NCBI RefSeq assembly: GCF_017163755.1
Contig: NZ_JAFIWC010000033.1
Span: forward strand, 1 to 55,460
Direction: 5' to 3'
From: Xanthomonas sp.
Lineage (GTDB): Bacteria > Pseudomonadota > Gammaproteobacteria > Xanthomonadales > Xanthomonadaceae
DNA: 55,460 bases
Of this stretch, positions 17,653 to 31,159 are shown piece by piece; the first letter of the stretch is position 1; the number at the start of each line of letters is the position of its first letter. The position numbers were made by a program, and so were the translations under genes. Below the pieces are notes generated by a model. The model saw only the letters and a program-made list of their open reading frames with translations, was not told the DNA's origin and searched no databases.

Positions 17653-17820
17653 GACTTGGCATCCTAACGGACTGGTCCGAAACGTTCAAAAGTTGTGAAG
17701 CGGACCCGTGCCGGCCTGGGTCGCGATTCTTGAAAATCGAGGCAAATTCTTGATTTTTCGGGGTGAATCCGGTCTGAACTTTTCCGTCCGCGGCCGCTGC
17801 CGTTCAGTCAAATGAATGCG

Positions 17821-18732
17821 CTAGAACACCTCGGCGACGCAGCAGCGCAGCGATCCGCCCCCTGCCTCCAGGGCCTCCAGCGGCACGCTGGCGACCTCCA
17901 GGCCCACCTCGCCAAGCTGAACGCGAACGCTGAACGGTAGCGCGGCGGCGGCCCGTTCGCTCATCCACACCCGCCGCGGATGCACGGCGATGGCGTTGGC
18001 GCAGAACGCGCGCTGCGCTGCGGGCTCCAGCAGCAGCCCGCCCTGCCCATAGAAGGCGGCGATGGCCAGCGCCAGCGCCGGGTCGGCGAATCCGGCCGGC
18101 GCCACCAGCGCGGCGCGCGAGGCCAGCACCGCCAGCACCACGTTGGCGTGGTACTCGCCCGGCGCCAGGTCGAACAGCAGCGTGGCGCGCAGCCCGAAGG
18201 CCTGGTGCATCAGCGCCGCGCCGGCCTCGTCGCAGCGCTCGGACAGGCCGCAGAAGCCCAGCCCGCGCGCGCGGTCGATCACCAGCGCGCCGGTCAGCTC
18301 GCACGGATGCGGCTGCTGCGACAGGTCGACTTCGGCGTAACCCAGGGTGACGGCGAAGAAGCCGCGGATATCGGCGCGCTGCGCCTCGCGCTGGCGCACC
18401 GGATGGCGCATGCGGCCGACGATCAGCCGCCCGGGCGCGGTGGCGAAGACGTTGTTGGGGAACACCGCGTCCGGCGCCGCCGGATCGCCGGGAAAGGCCA
18501 GCACCGGCAGATCCGCCGACAGCGCGCGCTGCAACGCACGGTGCTGGGCCAGCGCCAGGTCCGGGTGGAAATCCGCCGCGGCGGCCATGTAGCGGTTGTC
18601 CTGCGCCGACTGCTCGGCGCGGGCGAAGCCGTCCGGCATCACCAGGAACGCCGAGCGCGCGGTCGCCGGGCCGGCGTCGGCGGCGCAGCCGCGGGCGTAG
18701 GCGAAGAACGCCTGCCGATCGCGGGTGATCAT
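17821..18732 (-). CDS. Arginine deiminase-fold (amidinotransferase/CtlX-like) hydrolase
   Basis: The 303-residue protein belongs to the guanidine-modifying superfamily. It has the aspartate motif PDAVFPNN (about 98-105), the catalytic histidine in GEYHANVVLAV and the catalytic cysteine near the end in GSLRCCVAEVF. Relatives hydrolyse citrulline, arginine or methylated arginines; the substrate here is undetermined. Its ATG overlaps the dusA stop (ATGA), so the two are translationally coupled although their known roles are unrelated. Confidence 0.85.
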   Translation of the reverse strand: MITRDRQAFFAYARGCAADAGPATARSAFLVMPDGFARAEQSAQDNRYMAAAADFHPDLALAQHRALQRALSADLPVLAFPGDPAAPDAVFPNNVFATAPGRLIVGRMRHPVRQREAQRADIRGFFAVTLGYAEVDLSQQPHPCELTGALVIDRARGLGFCGLSERCDEAGAALMHQAFGLRATLLFDLAPGEYHANVVLAVLASRAALVAPAGFADPALALAIAAFYGQGGLLLEPAAQRAFCANAIAVHPRRVWMSERAAAALPFSVRVQLGEVGLEVASVPLEALEAGGGSLRCCVAEVF

Positions 18733-19748
18733 GCCGCCGCGCGCGGCTCGCCGGCGGTAGCCTGCAGCGCCTGCTCGACCAGTGCCCAATCGGCGCCGGG
18801 ACGATGCGCGCCTTCGCTGAGCACCTGGCGGAACGCGCGCCCGCCCGGCTGCCCGTGGAACAGCCCGAGCAGGTGGCGGGCGATGTGCTTGAGCGCGACG
18901 CCTTCGCCCAGTCGCGCCTCGACGTAGGGACGCAGCGCGCGCAGCAGCTCGGCGCGCGGCCGCGGCGCGGCGCCGCTCAGCGCCGCGTCCAGGCGGTGCA
19001 GCACGTAGGGATCGTGGTACGCCGCGCGGCCCAGCATCACCCCGTCCACCGCGTCCAGCTGCGCCTGCGCCGCCTCCACGCTGGCCAGGCCGCCGTTGAG
19101 CACGATCTGCAGCTGCGGGCGCTGCCGCTTGAGCCGGTGCGCCCAGTCGTAGCGCAGCGGCGGCACCTCGCGATTCTCCTTCGGCGACAGCCCCTGCAGC
19201 CAGGCGTTGCGCGCATGCACCACGAACAGCCCGCAGCCGGCGGCGGCGACCTGGTCGACGAAGGCGAGGAAGACCGCGTAGTCGTCGTCCTGGTCCACGC
19301 CCAGCCGGCACTTCACCGTGACCGGGATGTCCACCGCCTGCACCATCGCCGCCACGCAATCGGCCACCAGCGCCGGCTCGCGCATCAGGCAGGCGCCGAA
19401 GCGCCCGGCCTGGACCCGGTCGGACGGGCAGCCGCAGTTGAGGTTGACCTCGTCGTAGCCCGAGTCCTGGCCGATGCGCGCGGCCTGCGCCAGCAGCGCC
19501 GGGTCGCTGCCGCCGAGCTGCAGCGCCAGCGGATGCTCGGCCGCATCGAACCCCAGCAACCGCTCGCGGTCGCCATGGATCACCGCGTTGGCGTGCACCA
19601 TCTCGGTATACAGCCGCGCCGACGGCGCCAGCACGCGATGGAACACGCGGCAGTGGCGGTCGGTCCAGTCCATCATCGGGGCGACGGACAGGCGCAGCGA
19701 GGCGGCATAGCGCGCGGACAGGTCGGAGGTCGGGAGCGGAAGCGTCAT
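18729..19748 (-). CDS. dusA: tRNA-dihydrouridine synthase A
   Basis: DusA is an FMN enzyme that reduces uridines in the D-loop of tRNA. The 339-residue protein shows the Dus signature near the start (VAPMMDWTDRHCR), the active-site stretch NLNCGCPSDRVQ with its catalytic Cys, and VHARNAWLQGLSPKENRE. The last motif is characteristic of the DusA subfamily. The start at 19748 gives the usual family length. Confidence 0.95.
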   Translation of the reverse strand: MTLPLPTSDLSARYAASLRLSVAPMMDWTDRHCRVFHRVLAPSARLYTEMVHANAVIHGDRERLLGFDAAEHPLALQLGGSDPALLAQAARIGQDSGYDEVNLNCGCPSDRVQAGRFGACLMREPALVADCVAAMVQAVDIPVTVKCRLGVDQDDDYAVFLAFVDQVAAAGCGLFVVHARNAWLQGLSPKENREVPPLRYDWAHRLKRQRPQLQIVLNGGLASVEAAQAQLDAVDGVMLGRAAYHDPYVLHRLDAALSGAAPRPRAELLRALRPYVEARLGEGVALKHIARHLLGLFHGQPGGRAFRQVLSEGAHRPGADWALVEQALQATAGEPRAAA

Positions 19749-19869
19749 CGGGCGCGCGGTGCTGCGCTGTCGGCCTGCTGGCGAAAGCGTCAGATCATTG
19801 GCTTTGGGATCAATAGCTTACACGTTCGCCATGAACGCTGCCGATGCCTGCCCGCGCATTGACTTGCGC

Positions 19870-19898
19870 TTGACCCGCCGCCGCATCCGGCCTATCGT
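19870..19898 (+). promoter_or_regulatory. Probable sigma-70 promoter of metE
   Basis: TTGACC (19870-19875) and TATCGT (19893-19898) are separated by 17 bases. Transcription would start near 19905, about 30 bases before the riboswitch. This is inferred from consensus and position only. Confidence 0.55.
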
Positions 19899-19935
19899 GC
19901 GCTCGCCGAAGGTATTCATCGCTTCATTCGGATGA

Positions 19936-20130
19936 AGGGATGGATTTAAACGGGAATCCGGTGAAGGCCGGCGCCGCAAGCGCCCGCCCATTCCGGAGCT
20001 GCCCCGCAGCGGTGAATGGAAACGACCTCCGTCAATGGCACTGGGCCGGCGCATGCCGGCCTGGGAAGCGGCGGACAGTAGGCGCGCAGCCGACACGGTG
20101 CGCTCGTCCATCAGCCCGAATACCGGCCCC
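19936..20130 (+). ncRNA. Cobalamin riboswitch upstream of metE
   Basis: The conserved blocks of the adenosylcobalamin riboswitch occur in order: GGGAATCCGGTG at 19952, GAGCTGCCCCGCAGCGGTG at 19996, the CACTGGGCC region near 20040, a GGGAAGCGG block near 20067, and the B12 box AGCCCGAATACCGGCC at 20113-20128. A hairpin with 7-bp arms (20134-20151) follows and may be part of the expression switch. It should lower metE expression when B12 is plentiful. Confidence 0.95.
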
Positions 20131-20354
20131 GGCCGGAGGACGTGTCCTCCGATTCGACCTGGCGTCTCCGCGGGGAGGCGGCCGGAAGCCGTGCCGTGGC
20201 CCTGCGCCGCGCTGCGCTCTTCCGCCTGCCCGCGTGGCGCCGGTTCGCCCGCGGGGGCGAAGGTCGCTGGCGTGGCGGGCGTCCCGTGCGAACGGGCGGA
20301 CGGCGCGCGGTTCCTTCGTTCCTCAATGCCCATGAACGCAATGAGGAAACGCAC

Positions 20355-22646
20355 ATGACGATCGTGACCAACCTGGGCTTCCCGCGCATCGGCGCGCGGC
20401 GCGAGCTCAAGCGTGCGCTGGAAAGCTACTGGCGCCGCGACACCGATGGCGCAAGCCTGCAAGACACGGCGCGGCAACTGCGCCAGCGGCACTGGCGGCT
20501 GCAGGTCGAAGCCGGGGTGGACCTGCCGCCCAGCAACGACTTCAGCCTGTACGACGCGATGCTCGACACCGCGTTCCTGTTCGACGCGATCCCGCAACGC
20601 TACCGCGCGCTGGCCGATGCCGATCCGCTGGCCGGCTACTTCGCGATGGCGCGCGGCACACAGGAGGACGGCCTGGACCTGCACGCGCTGGAAATGACCA
20701 AGTGGTTCGACACCAACTACCACTACCTGGTGCCGGAACTGGCGCGGCGCCAGCATTTCCGCCTGCGCGGCGACAAGCCGCTGGCCGAGTTCCTGGAAGC
20801 CAAGGCGTTGGGCATCACCACGCGGCCGGTGCTGATCGGGCCGGTGACCTTCCTGCTGCTGTCCAAGACGGTGGACGGCAGCGATCGCTGGGCGCTGCTG
20901 GACAGCCTGTTGCCGGTCTACGCCGAACTGCTGCAGCAACTCGACGCGGCCGGTGCCAACTGGGTGCAGATCGACGAGCCGGCGCTGGCGTTGGACCTGG
21001 ACGTCGCCGCGCGCGAGGCCTATGGCCGCGCCTATGCGTTCCTGGCCCCGGCGCCGCGGCCGAAGCTGCTGCTGACCACGTATTTCGGCGAACTGGGCGA
21101 CAACCTGGAGCTGGCCGCGTCGCTGCCGGTGGACGGCCTGCACGTGGACCTGGTGCGCGGCGTGGCGCAGCTGGACGCGGTGCTGCAGGCGTTGCCGGCC
21201 GGGCGCGTGCTGTCGGCCGGACTGGTCAACGGCCGCAACGTGTGGCGCACGCCGCTGGACAATGCGCTGACCCTGGCACGCTACGCGGCCGGGCATATCG
21301 GCCGCGAGCGCCTGTGGTTGGCGCCGTCGTGCTCGCTGCTGCACGTGCCGGTGGACCTGGAACAGGAAAAGGCGCTGGACCGCGACTTGTACGCCTGGCT
21401 GGCCTTCGGCAGGCAGAAGCTGCAGGAACTGCGCACGCTGGCCGACGCGTTGCAGGAGCTGCCGCACGCGCAGGTCGAGCTGGCCGCGGCGCGCGCGGCG
21501 CTGGAAGCGCGACGCGCTTCCGCGCGCGTGCATCGCCCCGACGTGGCACGACGGGTGGCGGCGCTGAGCGAGGACGCCGGGCGCCGCCAGTCGCCGTATC
21601 CGCAGCGGCGCGAGGCGCAACAGGCGGCGTTGCGGCTGCCGGCCTACCCGACCACCACGATCGGCTCGTTCCCGCAGACCGCGCAGGTGCGGCAGGCGCG
21701 TGCGCAACACAAGGCCGGCAAACTCGGCGATGCCGAGTACGACGCGTTCCTGGCGGCGGAGACCGAGCGCTGCGTGCGCGCGCAGGAGCAGATCGGGCTG
21801 GACGTGCTGGTGCATGGCGAGTTCGAGCGCAACGACATGGTCGAATACTTCGGCGAGCAGCTCGACGGTTTCGCCTTCACCAAGCACGGCTGGGTGCAGA
21901 GCTACGGCTCGCGCTGCGTGAAGCCGCCGATCATCTTCGGCGACGTGCAGCGCCCGACGCCGATGACGCTGCGCTGGACGCAGTATGCGCAGTCGCTGAC
22001 CGACAAGCCGATGAAGGGCATGCTGACCGGGCCGGTGACGGTGCTGCAATGGTCGTTCGTGCGCGACGACCAGGAACGCGCGCAGACCTGCCGGCAGATC
22101 GCGCTGGCGCTGCGCGACGAGGTGCGCGACCTGGAGGCGGCCGGCATCGGCGTGATCCAGATCGACGAGCCGGCGATCCGCGAGGGCCTGCCGCTGCGCC
22201 GCGCCGAGTGGCAGGCGTACCTGGAGTGGGCGGTGCAGTGCTTCCGCATCGCCGCGGCCGGGGTGCGCGACGCCACCCAGGTCCATACCCACATGTGCTA
22301 CTCGGAGTTCAACGACATCATCGAGGCGGTGGCGGCGATGGATGCGGACGTGATCTCGATCGAGACCTCGCGCTCGCGGATGGAACTGCTCGATGCGTTC
22401 GTGCGCTTGCGCTATCCGAACGCGATCGGCCCGGGCGTGTACGACATCCACTCGCCGCGCGTGCCCGGCACGCAGGAGATGGTGGCCTTGCTGGACAAGG
22501 CGCGCGCGGTGCTGGATCCGCAGCAGCTGTGGGTCAATCCGGATTGCGGGTTGAAGACCCGCGGCTGGCCGGAGACGCGCGCGGCGCTGGAAGCGATGGT
22601 GGCGGCGGCACGGCAGCTGCGTGCGCAACCGGCGCAGGCCGCGTGA
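20355..22646 (+). CDS. metE: Cobalamin-independent methionine synthase
   Basis: MetE transfers the methyl group from methyltetrahydrofolate (polyglutamate) to homocysteine without B12. The 763-residue protein begins [13 protein letters not shown], as the family does. It carries the zinc site in the C-terminal barrel: His and Cys in [11 protein letters not shown], the downstream Glu, and Cys in NPDCGLKTR. The ATG at 20355 has GAGG at good spacing. The open frame continues upstream into the riboswitch leader and was cut back for that reason. Confidence 0.98.
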   Translation: MTIVTNLGFPRIGARRELKRALESYWRRDTDGASLQDTARQLRQRHWRLQVEAGVDLPPSNDFSLYDAMLDTAFLFDAIPQRYRALADADPLAGYFAMARGTQEDGLDLHALEMTKWFDTNYHYLVPELARRQHFRLRGDKPLAEFLEAKALGITTRPVLIGPVTFLLLSKTVDGSDRWALLDSLLPVYAELLQQLDAAGANWVQIDEPALALDLDVAAREAYGRAYAFLAPAPRPKLLLTTYFGELGDNLELAASLPVDGLHVDLVRGVAQLDAVLQALPAGRVLSAGLVNGRNVWRTPLDNALTLARYAAGHIGRERLWLAPSCSLLHVPVDLEQEKALDRDLYAWLAFGRQKLQELRTLADALQELPHAQVELAAARAALEARRASARVHRPDVARRVAALSEDAGRRQSPYPQRREAQQAALRLPAYPTTTIGSFPQTAQVRQARAQHKAGKLGDAEYDAFLAAETERCVRAQEQIGLDVLVHGEFERNDMVEYFGEQLDGFAFTKHGWVQSYGSRCVKPPIIFGDVQRPTPMTLRWTQYAQSLTDKPMKGMLTGPVTVLQWSFVRDDQERAQTCRQIALALRDEVRDLEAAGIGVIQIDEPAIREGLPLRRAEWQAYLEWAVQCFRIAAAGVRDATQVHTHMCYSEFNDIIEAVAAMDADVISIETSRSRMELLDAFVRLRYPNAIGPGVYDIHSPRVPGTQEMVALLDKARAVLDPQQLWVNPDCGLKTRGWPETRAALEAMVAAARQLRAQPAQAA

Positions 22647-22651
22647 GCGGC

Positions 22652-22680
22652 GATGCCCGGCGCGCTTCACGCCGGGCATC
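22652..22680 (+). terminator. Hairpin after metE
   Basis: An 11-bp perfect stem (GATGCCCGGCG and its complement) with a seven-base loop begins five bases after the metE stop. Flanking GCGGC and GCCGC can extend it across a small bulge. No T-run follows, so it may work with Rho or as an mRNA-end stabiliser. Confidence 0.65.
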
Positions 22681-22873
22681 ACACGCCGCACCGCCTAGCC
22701 CATCCCAGATATGCGCGGTTGTTGCGTTGCGTCTTTGTCGCGTAACACCGCCGCCGGTATAACCGTGACGAATCTCGCGGCGAGGGGGCGCCGTGCCCGC
22801 CAGGGCGCGCCGCCGTGTCGCACGGCATTTCCGGCAGCGTCCTTCGCCTGTTTGCAACGCCAGGGAGTGCGTC

Positions 22874-24850
22874 ATGCCGAAGCTGTCGAGATTGTCCGCC
22901 GTCTATGTCCTGTGCTTCGCCGTCCCGGCCGGATCGGTGCAGGCCGCCGAACCGGTGCCGAAACAATTGGCCGGCCCGCCGGAGGAGTTCGCGCAGATGC
23001 GCGCACCGGCAGCGGCGGACAGCGCGGTCCTGTCCAAAAGCGCGCTGTTGCCGGTGGAGTTCGCCAGCGACCGCAGCGGCCAGGCGCAGTGGCAGGGCAC
23101 GCTGCCGGTGGAGAACGGCCAGTTGCGCTTCGTGCTGTTGTCCGGCGAGCGCGATTGGCAGCCGCAGCTGCTCGCGCCCGGCGCGCGCGGCGGCAGCGCA
23201 GCGGCCGCGGCCGCCGCCGCGACCGTGCCCAGCGCCAGGGCCACGCGCCTGGGCGAAGGCGCAGCGGCGCTGCCCGCGCGCGAGTACCGCATCGACGGCG
23301 CCACCAACGGCGCCTGGACGCTAACCCTGCGCGCCGACGGCACCGCGCCGCAGCGCGGCTACGTGCTGATGCAGGGCGATGCGCGCACGCAGCTGGCCTC
23401 CTATCCCAGCGACCGCGCGCAACTGCGCAGCGGCCAGCGCATCGGCGTGACCGCGCTGCTCGGCGGCACCGACGACAAGGGCGCCATCGCCCTGGGCGCC
23501 GGCGCCGGGCGCATCGACGATGCGCAGCTGCGGGTGGTCGCGCCCGACGGCACGGTCACCCAATGGCCGATGGCCGACGACGGCCGCCATGGCGACGGCG
23601 CCGCCGGCGACGGCGTGTTCGCCGGCGATTTCCCGGCGCAGGCGCACGGCGCGTACATCGCGCAAGTGGTGGTACATGGCCGCGACGCCGGCGGCCAGCC
23701 GTTCGTGCGTACCGCCGAGCACGTGCTGCCGGTGCTGGATACTGCGCTGCGCGTGGTCGCCGATTCGGTGAGCGCCAGCGCGCAGGACGGCACGCGGCTG
23801 TCGTTGCCGATCGCGGTGAGCGCCAGCGGCAAGGCGCCGTCGCATTACCGGGTGCTCGGCGAACTGTGGGGTACCGGCCGCGGCGGCGCCGCGGTGCCGG
23901 TGGCGTGGCTGGGCGGCATGCTGGCGCCGCAGGACGGGCGCCTGCCGCTGAGCGTGGACGAACGCTGGATCGTCCGCGCCGGCGCCCGCGCGCCGTTCGT
24001 GCTGCGCAACCTGCGCATCGAGGACCCGGACCATTTCGTGCCGCTGGCCACCCGCGCCACGCTGCCGCTGACCTTGCCGGCACTGCGCCGCAGCAGCGTG
24101 GCGCGCGGCGGCGGCATCGACGAGGCGATGCGCATGGGACCGCGTCCGGCGTCGCTGTCGCGCGCCGGCAGCGACGCGCAGCCGCAGGCCACCGGCGCGC
24201 GGCTGCTGTTGCTGCACGGTTACTGCTCCGGCGGCGTGTGGCCGGTGGCGCAGTTCAGCAGTGCCTCGGCCTTCGTCGATGCCAACCAGAACCGCAGCCA
24301 CGACCAGTTCGCGCAGCTGATCGCGCAGTTCGGCAGCCAGTGGAACTCGTTCGGCACCGTGGCGCACAGCCAGGGCGGCGCGGCCGCGCTGCACCTGCAC
24401 GCCTACTACTGGAGCGGCCTGGACAACGCCACCGGCAACCGGCTGATGCAGTCGGTGGGCACGCCGTACCAGGGCACCAACCTGGCCGGCATCCTGGCGA
24501 CGGTGGGTTCGTGGTTCGGCGTGGCCTGCGGCTCCAACAGCGACCTGACCTACAGCGGCGCCTCGGCGTGGCTGGCCGGCATTCCGGCCGCGTCGCGGGC
24601 CAAGGTGAACTACTACAGCACCTCGTTCGCCAAGACCAACTGGTACACCAACGACTACTGCAACGCGGCCTCGGACCTGGTGCTGGACGATCCGGAGGAC
24701 GGCACCACCGAGCAGGTCTACGCGCAGTTGCCCGGCGCCATCAACCGCGGCCACACCACCGGCCAGTGCCACACCGGCGGCATGCGCGATCCGGCGCAGT
24801 ACCTGGACGCCAGCCGCAACGCGGTGATGAATGCCAATGCGGCGAGGTGA
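22874..24850 (+). CDS. Large exported alpha/beta hydrolase (conditioned-medium-factor-like)
   Basis: A 658-residue secreted protein. After a signal peptide (about 1-25, ending VQA) come about 400 residues of beta-rich sequence with a choice-of-anchor-type region (VVAPDGTVTQWPM, GDGVFAGDF near 240). The C-terminal domain (about 440-650) is an alpha/beta hydrolase, with LLLLHGYCSGG and the nucleophile elbow AHSQGG. Later Asp and His occur in DPEDGTTE and RGHTTGQCH, and several cysteines suggest disulfides. The family is sometimes labelled conditioned medium factor. The substrate is unknown, but a lipase or esterase is likely. GGGAG lies before the ATG. Confidence 0.82.
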   Translation: MPKLSRLSAVYVLCFAVPAGSVQAAEPVPKQLAGPPEEFAQMRAPAAADSAVLSKSALLPVEFASDRSGQAQWQGTLPVENGQLRFVLLSGERDWQPQLLAPGARGGSAAAAAAAATVPSARATRLGEGAAALPAREYRIDGATNGAWTLTLRADGTAPQRGYVLMQGDARTQLASYPSDRAQLRSGQRIGVTALLGGTDDKGAIALGAGAGRIDDAQLRVVAPDGTVTQWPMADDGRHGDGAAGDGVFAGDFPAQAHGAYIAQVVVHGRDAGGQPFVRTAEHVLPVLDTALRVVADSVSASAQDGTRLSLPIAVSASGKAPSHYRVLGELWGTGRGGAAVPVAWLGGMLAPQDGRLPLSVDERWIVRAGARAPFVLRNLRIEDPDHFVPLATRATLPLTLPALRRSSVARGGGIDEAMRMGPRPASLSRAGSDAQPQATGARLLLLHGYCSGGVWPVAQFSSASAFVDANQNRSHDQFAQLIAQFGSQWNSFGTVAHSQGGAAALHLHAYYWSGLDNATGNRLMQSVGTPYQGTNLAGILATVGSWFGVACGSNSDLTYSGASAWLAGIPAASRAKVNYYSTSFAKTNWYTNDYCNAASDLVLDDPEDGTTEQVYAQLPGAINRGHTTGQCHTGGMRDPAQYLDASRNAVMNANAAR

Positions 24851-25036
24851 AGTGAGGGCCGGGATTGGGGATTGGCAATGGCGGTGTCCGGGCATGGAGG
24901 CCTGGCACGCGCCGATGTACTAAAGCGGCAACGGCCGCCGCCATCGTTGGGCACACTCAATTGAACATGCGCACCTGTGACAGGGCGGCAAGGATGGCCT
25001 GACTTCCATTGGCGCGGTCTAGGCCCGGAGACTGTT

Positions 25037-25093
25037 GTAGGAGCGGCTTCAGCCGCGACAGGCCTGGCCCGTCGCGGCTGAAGCCGCTCCTAC
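25037..25093. repeat. REP doublet (inverted pair)
   Basis: Two copies of the 23-base REP core (25037-25059 and 25071-25093) face each other around an 11-base spacer and would form a long hairpin in RNA. It lies between the ends of the convergent hydrolase and outer-membrane-factor genes and could act as a bidirectional transcription stop. Confidence 0.9.
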
Positions 25094-25129
25094 ACGATCG
25101 CGCGAACTGGGGGTGACCGATCGATTGCG

Positions 25130-26583
25130 CTAAGGGCCGGCCTCGGCCACCGGCGTGCCGCTCTGCGCGTCGGCGCCGCCGCCCAGCACCCTGTACAGGG
25201 TGACGCGGTTGCTGGCTTCGGTCAGGCGCAAGGTGATCAGGTTCTGCTGCGCGGTGTACAGCGTGCGCTGCGCATCCAGTGCGTCCAGGTAGCTGTCCAC
25301 GCCGTTGCGGTAGCGTGCGTCGGCCAGCGTGTAGCTGCGCTGCGTGGCCGCGACCAGCGCGCGTTGCGCGTCCAGGCGCTGGTCCAGTTGCGCGCGTTCG
25401 GCCAGCGCGTCGGCCACCTCGCGGAAGGCGGTCTGGATCGCCTGCTCGTATTCGGCGATGGTGATGTCCTTCTGGATCTTGCTCGCGTCCAGTTCGGCCT
25501 TCAGCGCACCGGCGCGGAAGACCGGCACGCTGATGGTCGGCACGAACGACCAGGTGCGGTTGCCGCCGTCGAACAGGCTGGACAGCGCGTCGCTGCTGCG
25601 CCCGGTCGAGGCGGTCAGCGAGAGGGTCGGGAAGAACGCCGCGCGCGCCGCGCCGATGTCGGCGTTGGCCGCCTTGAGCGTGTGCTCGGCCGACAGCACG
25701 TCCGGGCGCTGCAGCAGCACCCGCGACGCCAGCGTGGCCGACAATGGCGCCAGCGCCACCCCGGTCTCGGCGGCGGCGGCAGGTTCCGGCAACAGCGCGG
25801 CGGACAGCGGCGCGCCGACCACCAGCTCCAGCGCGTTGCGCGACTGCGCCAGCTGCGTGGTGTAGGCGGCCACGTCGGCGCGCGCGCTTTCCACGCTGGT
25901 CTGCACCTGCGCCAGGTCCAGCCCGGAGACGATGCCCTGCGTATGCCGGTATTCGGTCAGCTTCAGCGTCTGCCGCTGGCTGTCCAGGGTCTGCTGCGCC
26001 AGCGCCAGGCGCTGCTGGTCGGCGGCCACGGTCAGCCAGTCCGCGGCGACCTCGGCCACCAGGCTCATGCGCGTGCTGCGCTGGGTCTGCGCGGTGGCCA
26101 GGAAGGTTTCCAGCGCCTCGTTCTTGAGGCTGCGGATGCGGCCGAACAGGTCCAGCTCCCAGCTGCTCACGCCGACCTCGGCGGCATAGCTGCGGCCCAC
26201 TTCCGAACGCCCGCTGGCGCTGGTCGCCGCGCTGCTGCGCGCCGCGCTCTGGCTGCCGGTCGCGTTCAGCGACGGGAACAGGTCCGCGCGCTGGATGCGG
26301 TACTGCGCGCGCGCCTTGTCGATGTTGAGCACCGCCACGCGCAGGTCGCGGTTGTGGTCCAGCGCCAGCGCGATCGTCTGCTGCAGGCGGCGGTCGAGGA
26401 ACACCTCGCGCCAGTCCAGTTCGGCCACCGGCACGGCGTCGCCGTCCGTGCCGCTGCCGCTGTCGACGAAGGTCTCTGGCACCGGCGCATCCGGCCGCGC
26501 GTAGCCCGGCGCCATGCTGGCGCATCCGGCCAGCGCGGTGGCGCAGGCCAGTGCCAGCGCCAGGCGGGAAAGCGGCAGGCGCA

Positions 26584-26584
<1 letters not shown>
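25130..26584 (-). CDS. RND efflux outer-membrane channel (OprM/NodT family)
   Basis: This is the outer-membrane duct of a tripartite pump. The 484-residue lipoprotein has the lipobox ALAGC at about residues 16-20 and two outer-membrane-efflux repeats with long helical hairpins (for example [12 protein letters not shown] near 150 and [19 protein letters not shown] at the end). Its ATG overlaps the stop of the RND gene (TGATG), so translation is coupled. It is the last gene of the operon. Confidence 0.93.
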
Positions 26585-29736
<3,152 letters not shown>

Positions 29737-29745
29737 GGGAAGTCC

Positions 29746-30996
29746 TCAGTCGGCCTTGCCGGCGCTGCCGGCGGCGGTGGGCACGGCCTTGGCCGGCGCC
29801 GCAGCGGTGCCCGCAGGCGCGCCGCCCGCCGCCGCAGCGGCGGCCTGGCCCGCGGCGACCTCGACCGGCTTCACCTGCGCGCCGGCGGCCACCTTCTGCA
29901 GGCCCTGCACGATCAGCCGGTCGCCGATCTTCAGGCCGTCGCTGACCACCCAGCGGTCGCCGATGGCCTCGCCGGTCCTGAGCACGCGCTGCTCGACCTT
30001 GTTGCCCGCGCCCACCACCATCGCCACCGCTTCGCCCTTGCTGTTGCGGGTGACGGCCTGTTGCGGCACCAGGATGGCCTGCTCGTCCACCGCCATCGAC
30101 AGCACCGCCTTGACGTACATGCCGGGCAGCAGCAGGTGTTCGGGATTGGGCACCACCGCGCGCAGCTTGATCGTGCCGGTGGCGGTGTCCACCGCCGCAT
30201 CCACCACTTCCAGCGTGCCGCTGCGCGCATAGGTGCTGCCGTCCTCCAGCACCACCTTGACCTCGGCCTTGCCGTCGATCGCCTTGAGCCGGCCGGCATC
30301 GAGCTGGCGCCGCAACTGCAGCAGCTGCGCGCTGGACTGGGTGACGTCGACGTAGATCGGGTCGAGCTGGTTGATGGTGGCCAGCACGTCGGCCTGGTCG
30401 GCGGTGACCAGCGCGCCGGGGGTGTAGCTGGAGGTGCCGATGCGGCCGCCGATCGGCGCGGTGATGCGGGTGTAGTCCAGGTTGATGCGCGCGCTCTGCA
30501 GCGACGCCTTGGCCGCCAGCACCGCCGCCTCGTTGGAGCGCAGCGTGGCCAGCGCGTCGTCGCCGTCCTGCTTGCTGATCGCGTCCAGCTGCACCAGCGT
30601 TTCGTAGCGCTTGGCCTTGGGCCGCGCCGACAGCACGGCGGCCTCGGCCTGGGCCAGGTCGCCGCGCGCGGCGTCGTAGGCGGCCTGGTAGGTGGCCGGA
30701 TCAATCTGGTACAGCACCTGCCCGGCGACGACCTCGTCGCCTTCGGTGAACAGCCGCTTGCGCAGGATGCCGCCGACCTGCGGGCGCACCTGCGAGCTCA
30801 TGTAGGCCACGGTGCGTCCGGGCAGGGTCTGGTCCATCGCCAGGCGCTGCGCGCGTACGGTCTGCACGCCGACCTCGGTCTCGCGTGGCGGCGGCGCCTG
30901 CTCGGGCGAGCAGGCAATCAGCGCAGCGGCGATCGTGGCCGCGAGCAGCCAGCGCGAGGGCAGCGGGAAACGGCGACGGGTAGCGGGCGACGGCAT
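29746..30996 (-). CDS. RND efflux periplasmic adaptor lipoprotein
   Basis: A 416-residue membrane-fusion protein. A signal peptide ends in the lipobox LIACS (Cys about 29), the lipoyl half-motifs surround a helical hairpin (about 65-200), and a beta-barrel with [17 protein letters not shown] follows. The C-terminus is an Ala/Pro/Gly-rich tail. It is the first gene of the adaptor-pump-channel operon, nine bases before the pump gene, and is divergent from the BaeS-type kinase. Confidence 0.95.
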   Translation of the reverse strand: MPSPATRRRFPLPSRWLLAATIAAALIACSPEQAPPPRETEVGVQTVRAQRLAMDQTLPGRTVAYMSSQVRPQVGGILRKRLFTEGDEVVAGQVLYQIDPATYQAAYDAARGDLAQAEAAVLSARPKAKRYETLVQLDAISKQDGDDALATLRSNEAAVLAAKASLQSARINLDYTRITAPIGGRIGTSSYTPGALVTADQADVLATINQLDPIYVDVTQSSAQLLQLRRQLDAGRLKAIDGKAEVKVVLEDGSTYARSGTLEVVDAAVDTATGTIKLRAVVPNPEHLLLPGMYVKAVLSMAVDEQAILVPQQAVTRNSKGEAVAMVVGAGNKVEQRVLRTGEAIGDRWVVSDGLKIGDRLIVQGLQKVAAGAQVKPVEVAAGQAAAAAAGGAPAGTAAAPAKAVPTAAGSAGKAD

Positions 30997-31159
30997 GCGA
31001 CGAACTCACGGTCTAGCGGAAGCTGGCCACGCTACGGCGCGAATGTGCAGCAAATTTGGAGAATGCGCGGGGCGCTCAGGTTTCGCTTGATTTCGCCCAC
31101 GGCGGCGCGGCTAATACACGGCATCCGCCGTCGCCGCGCCACCGCTTGCTTCCTCCACG

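Noticed and set aside
20142-20354. N-terminal extension of MetE by 71 residues
   Set aside because: The sequence is the riboswitch leader. The family begins at [13 protein letters not shown], and a ribosome site precedes that ATG.
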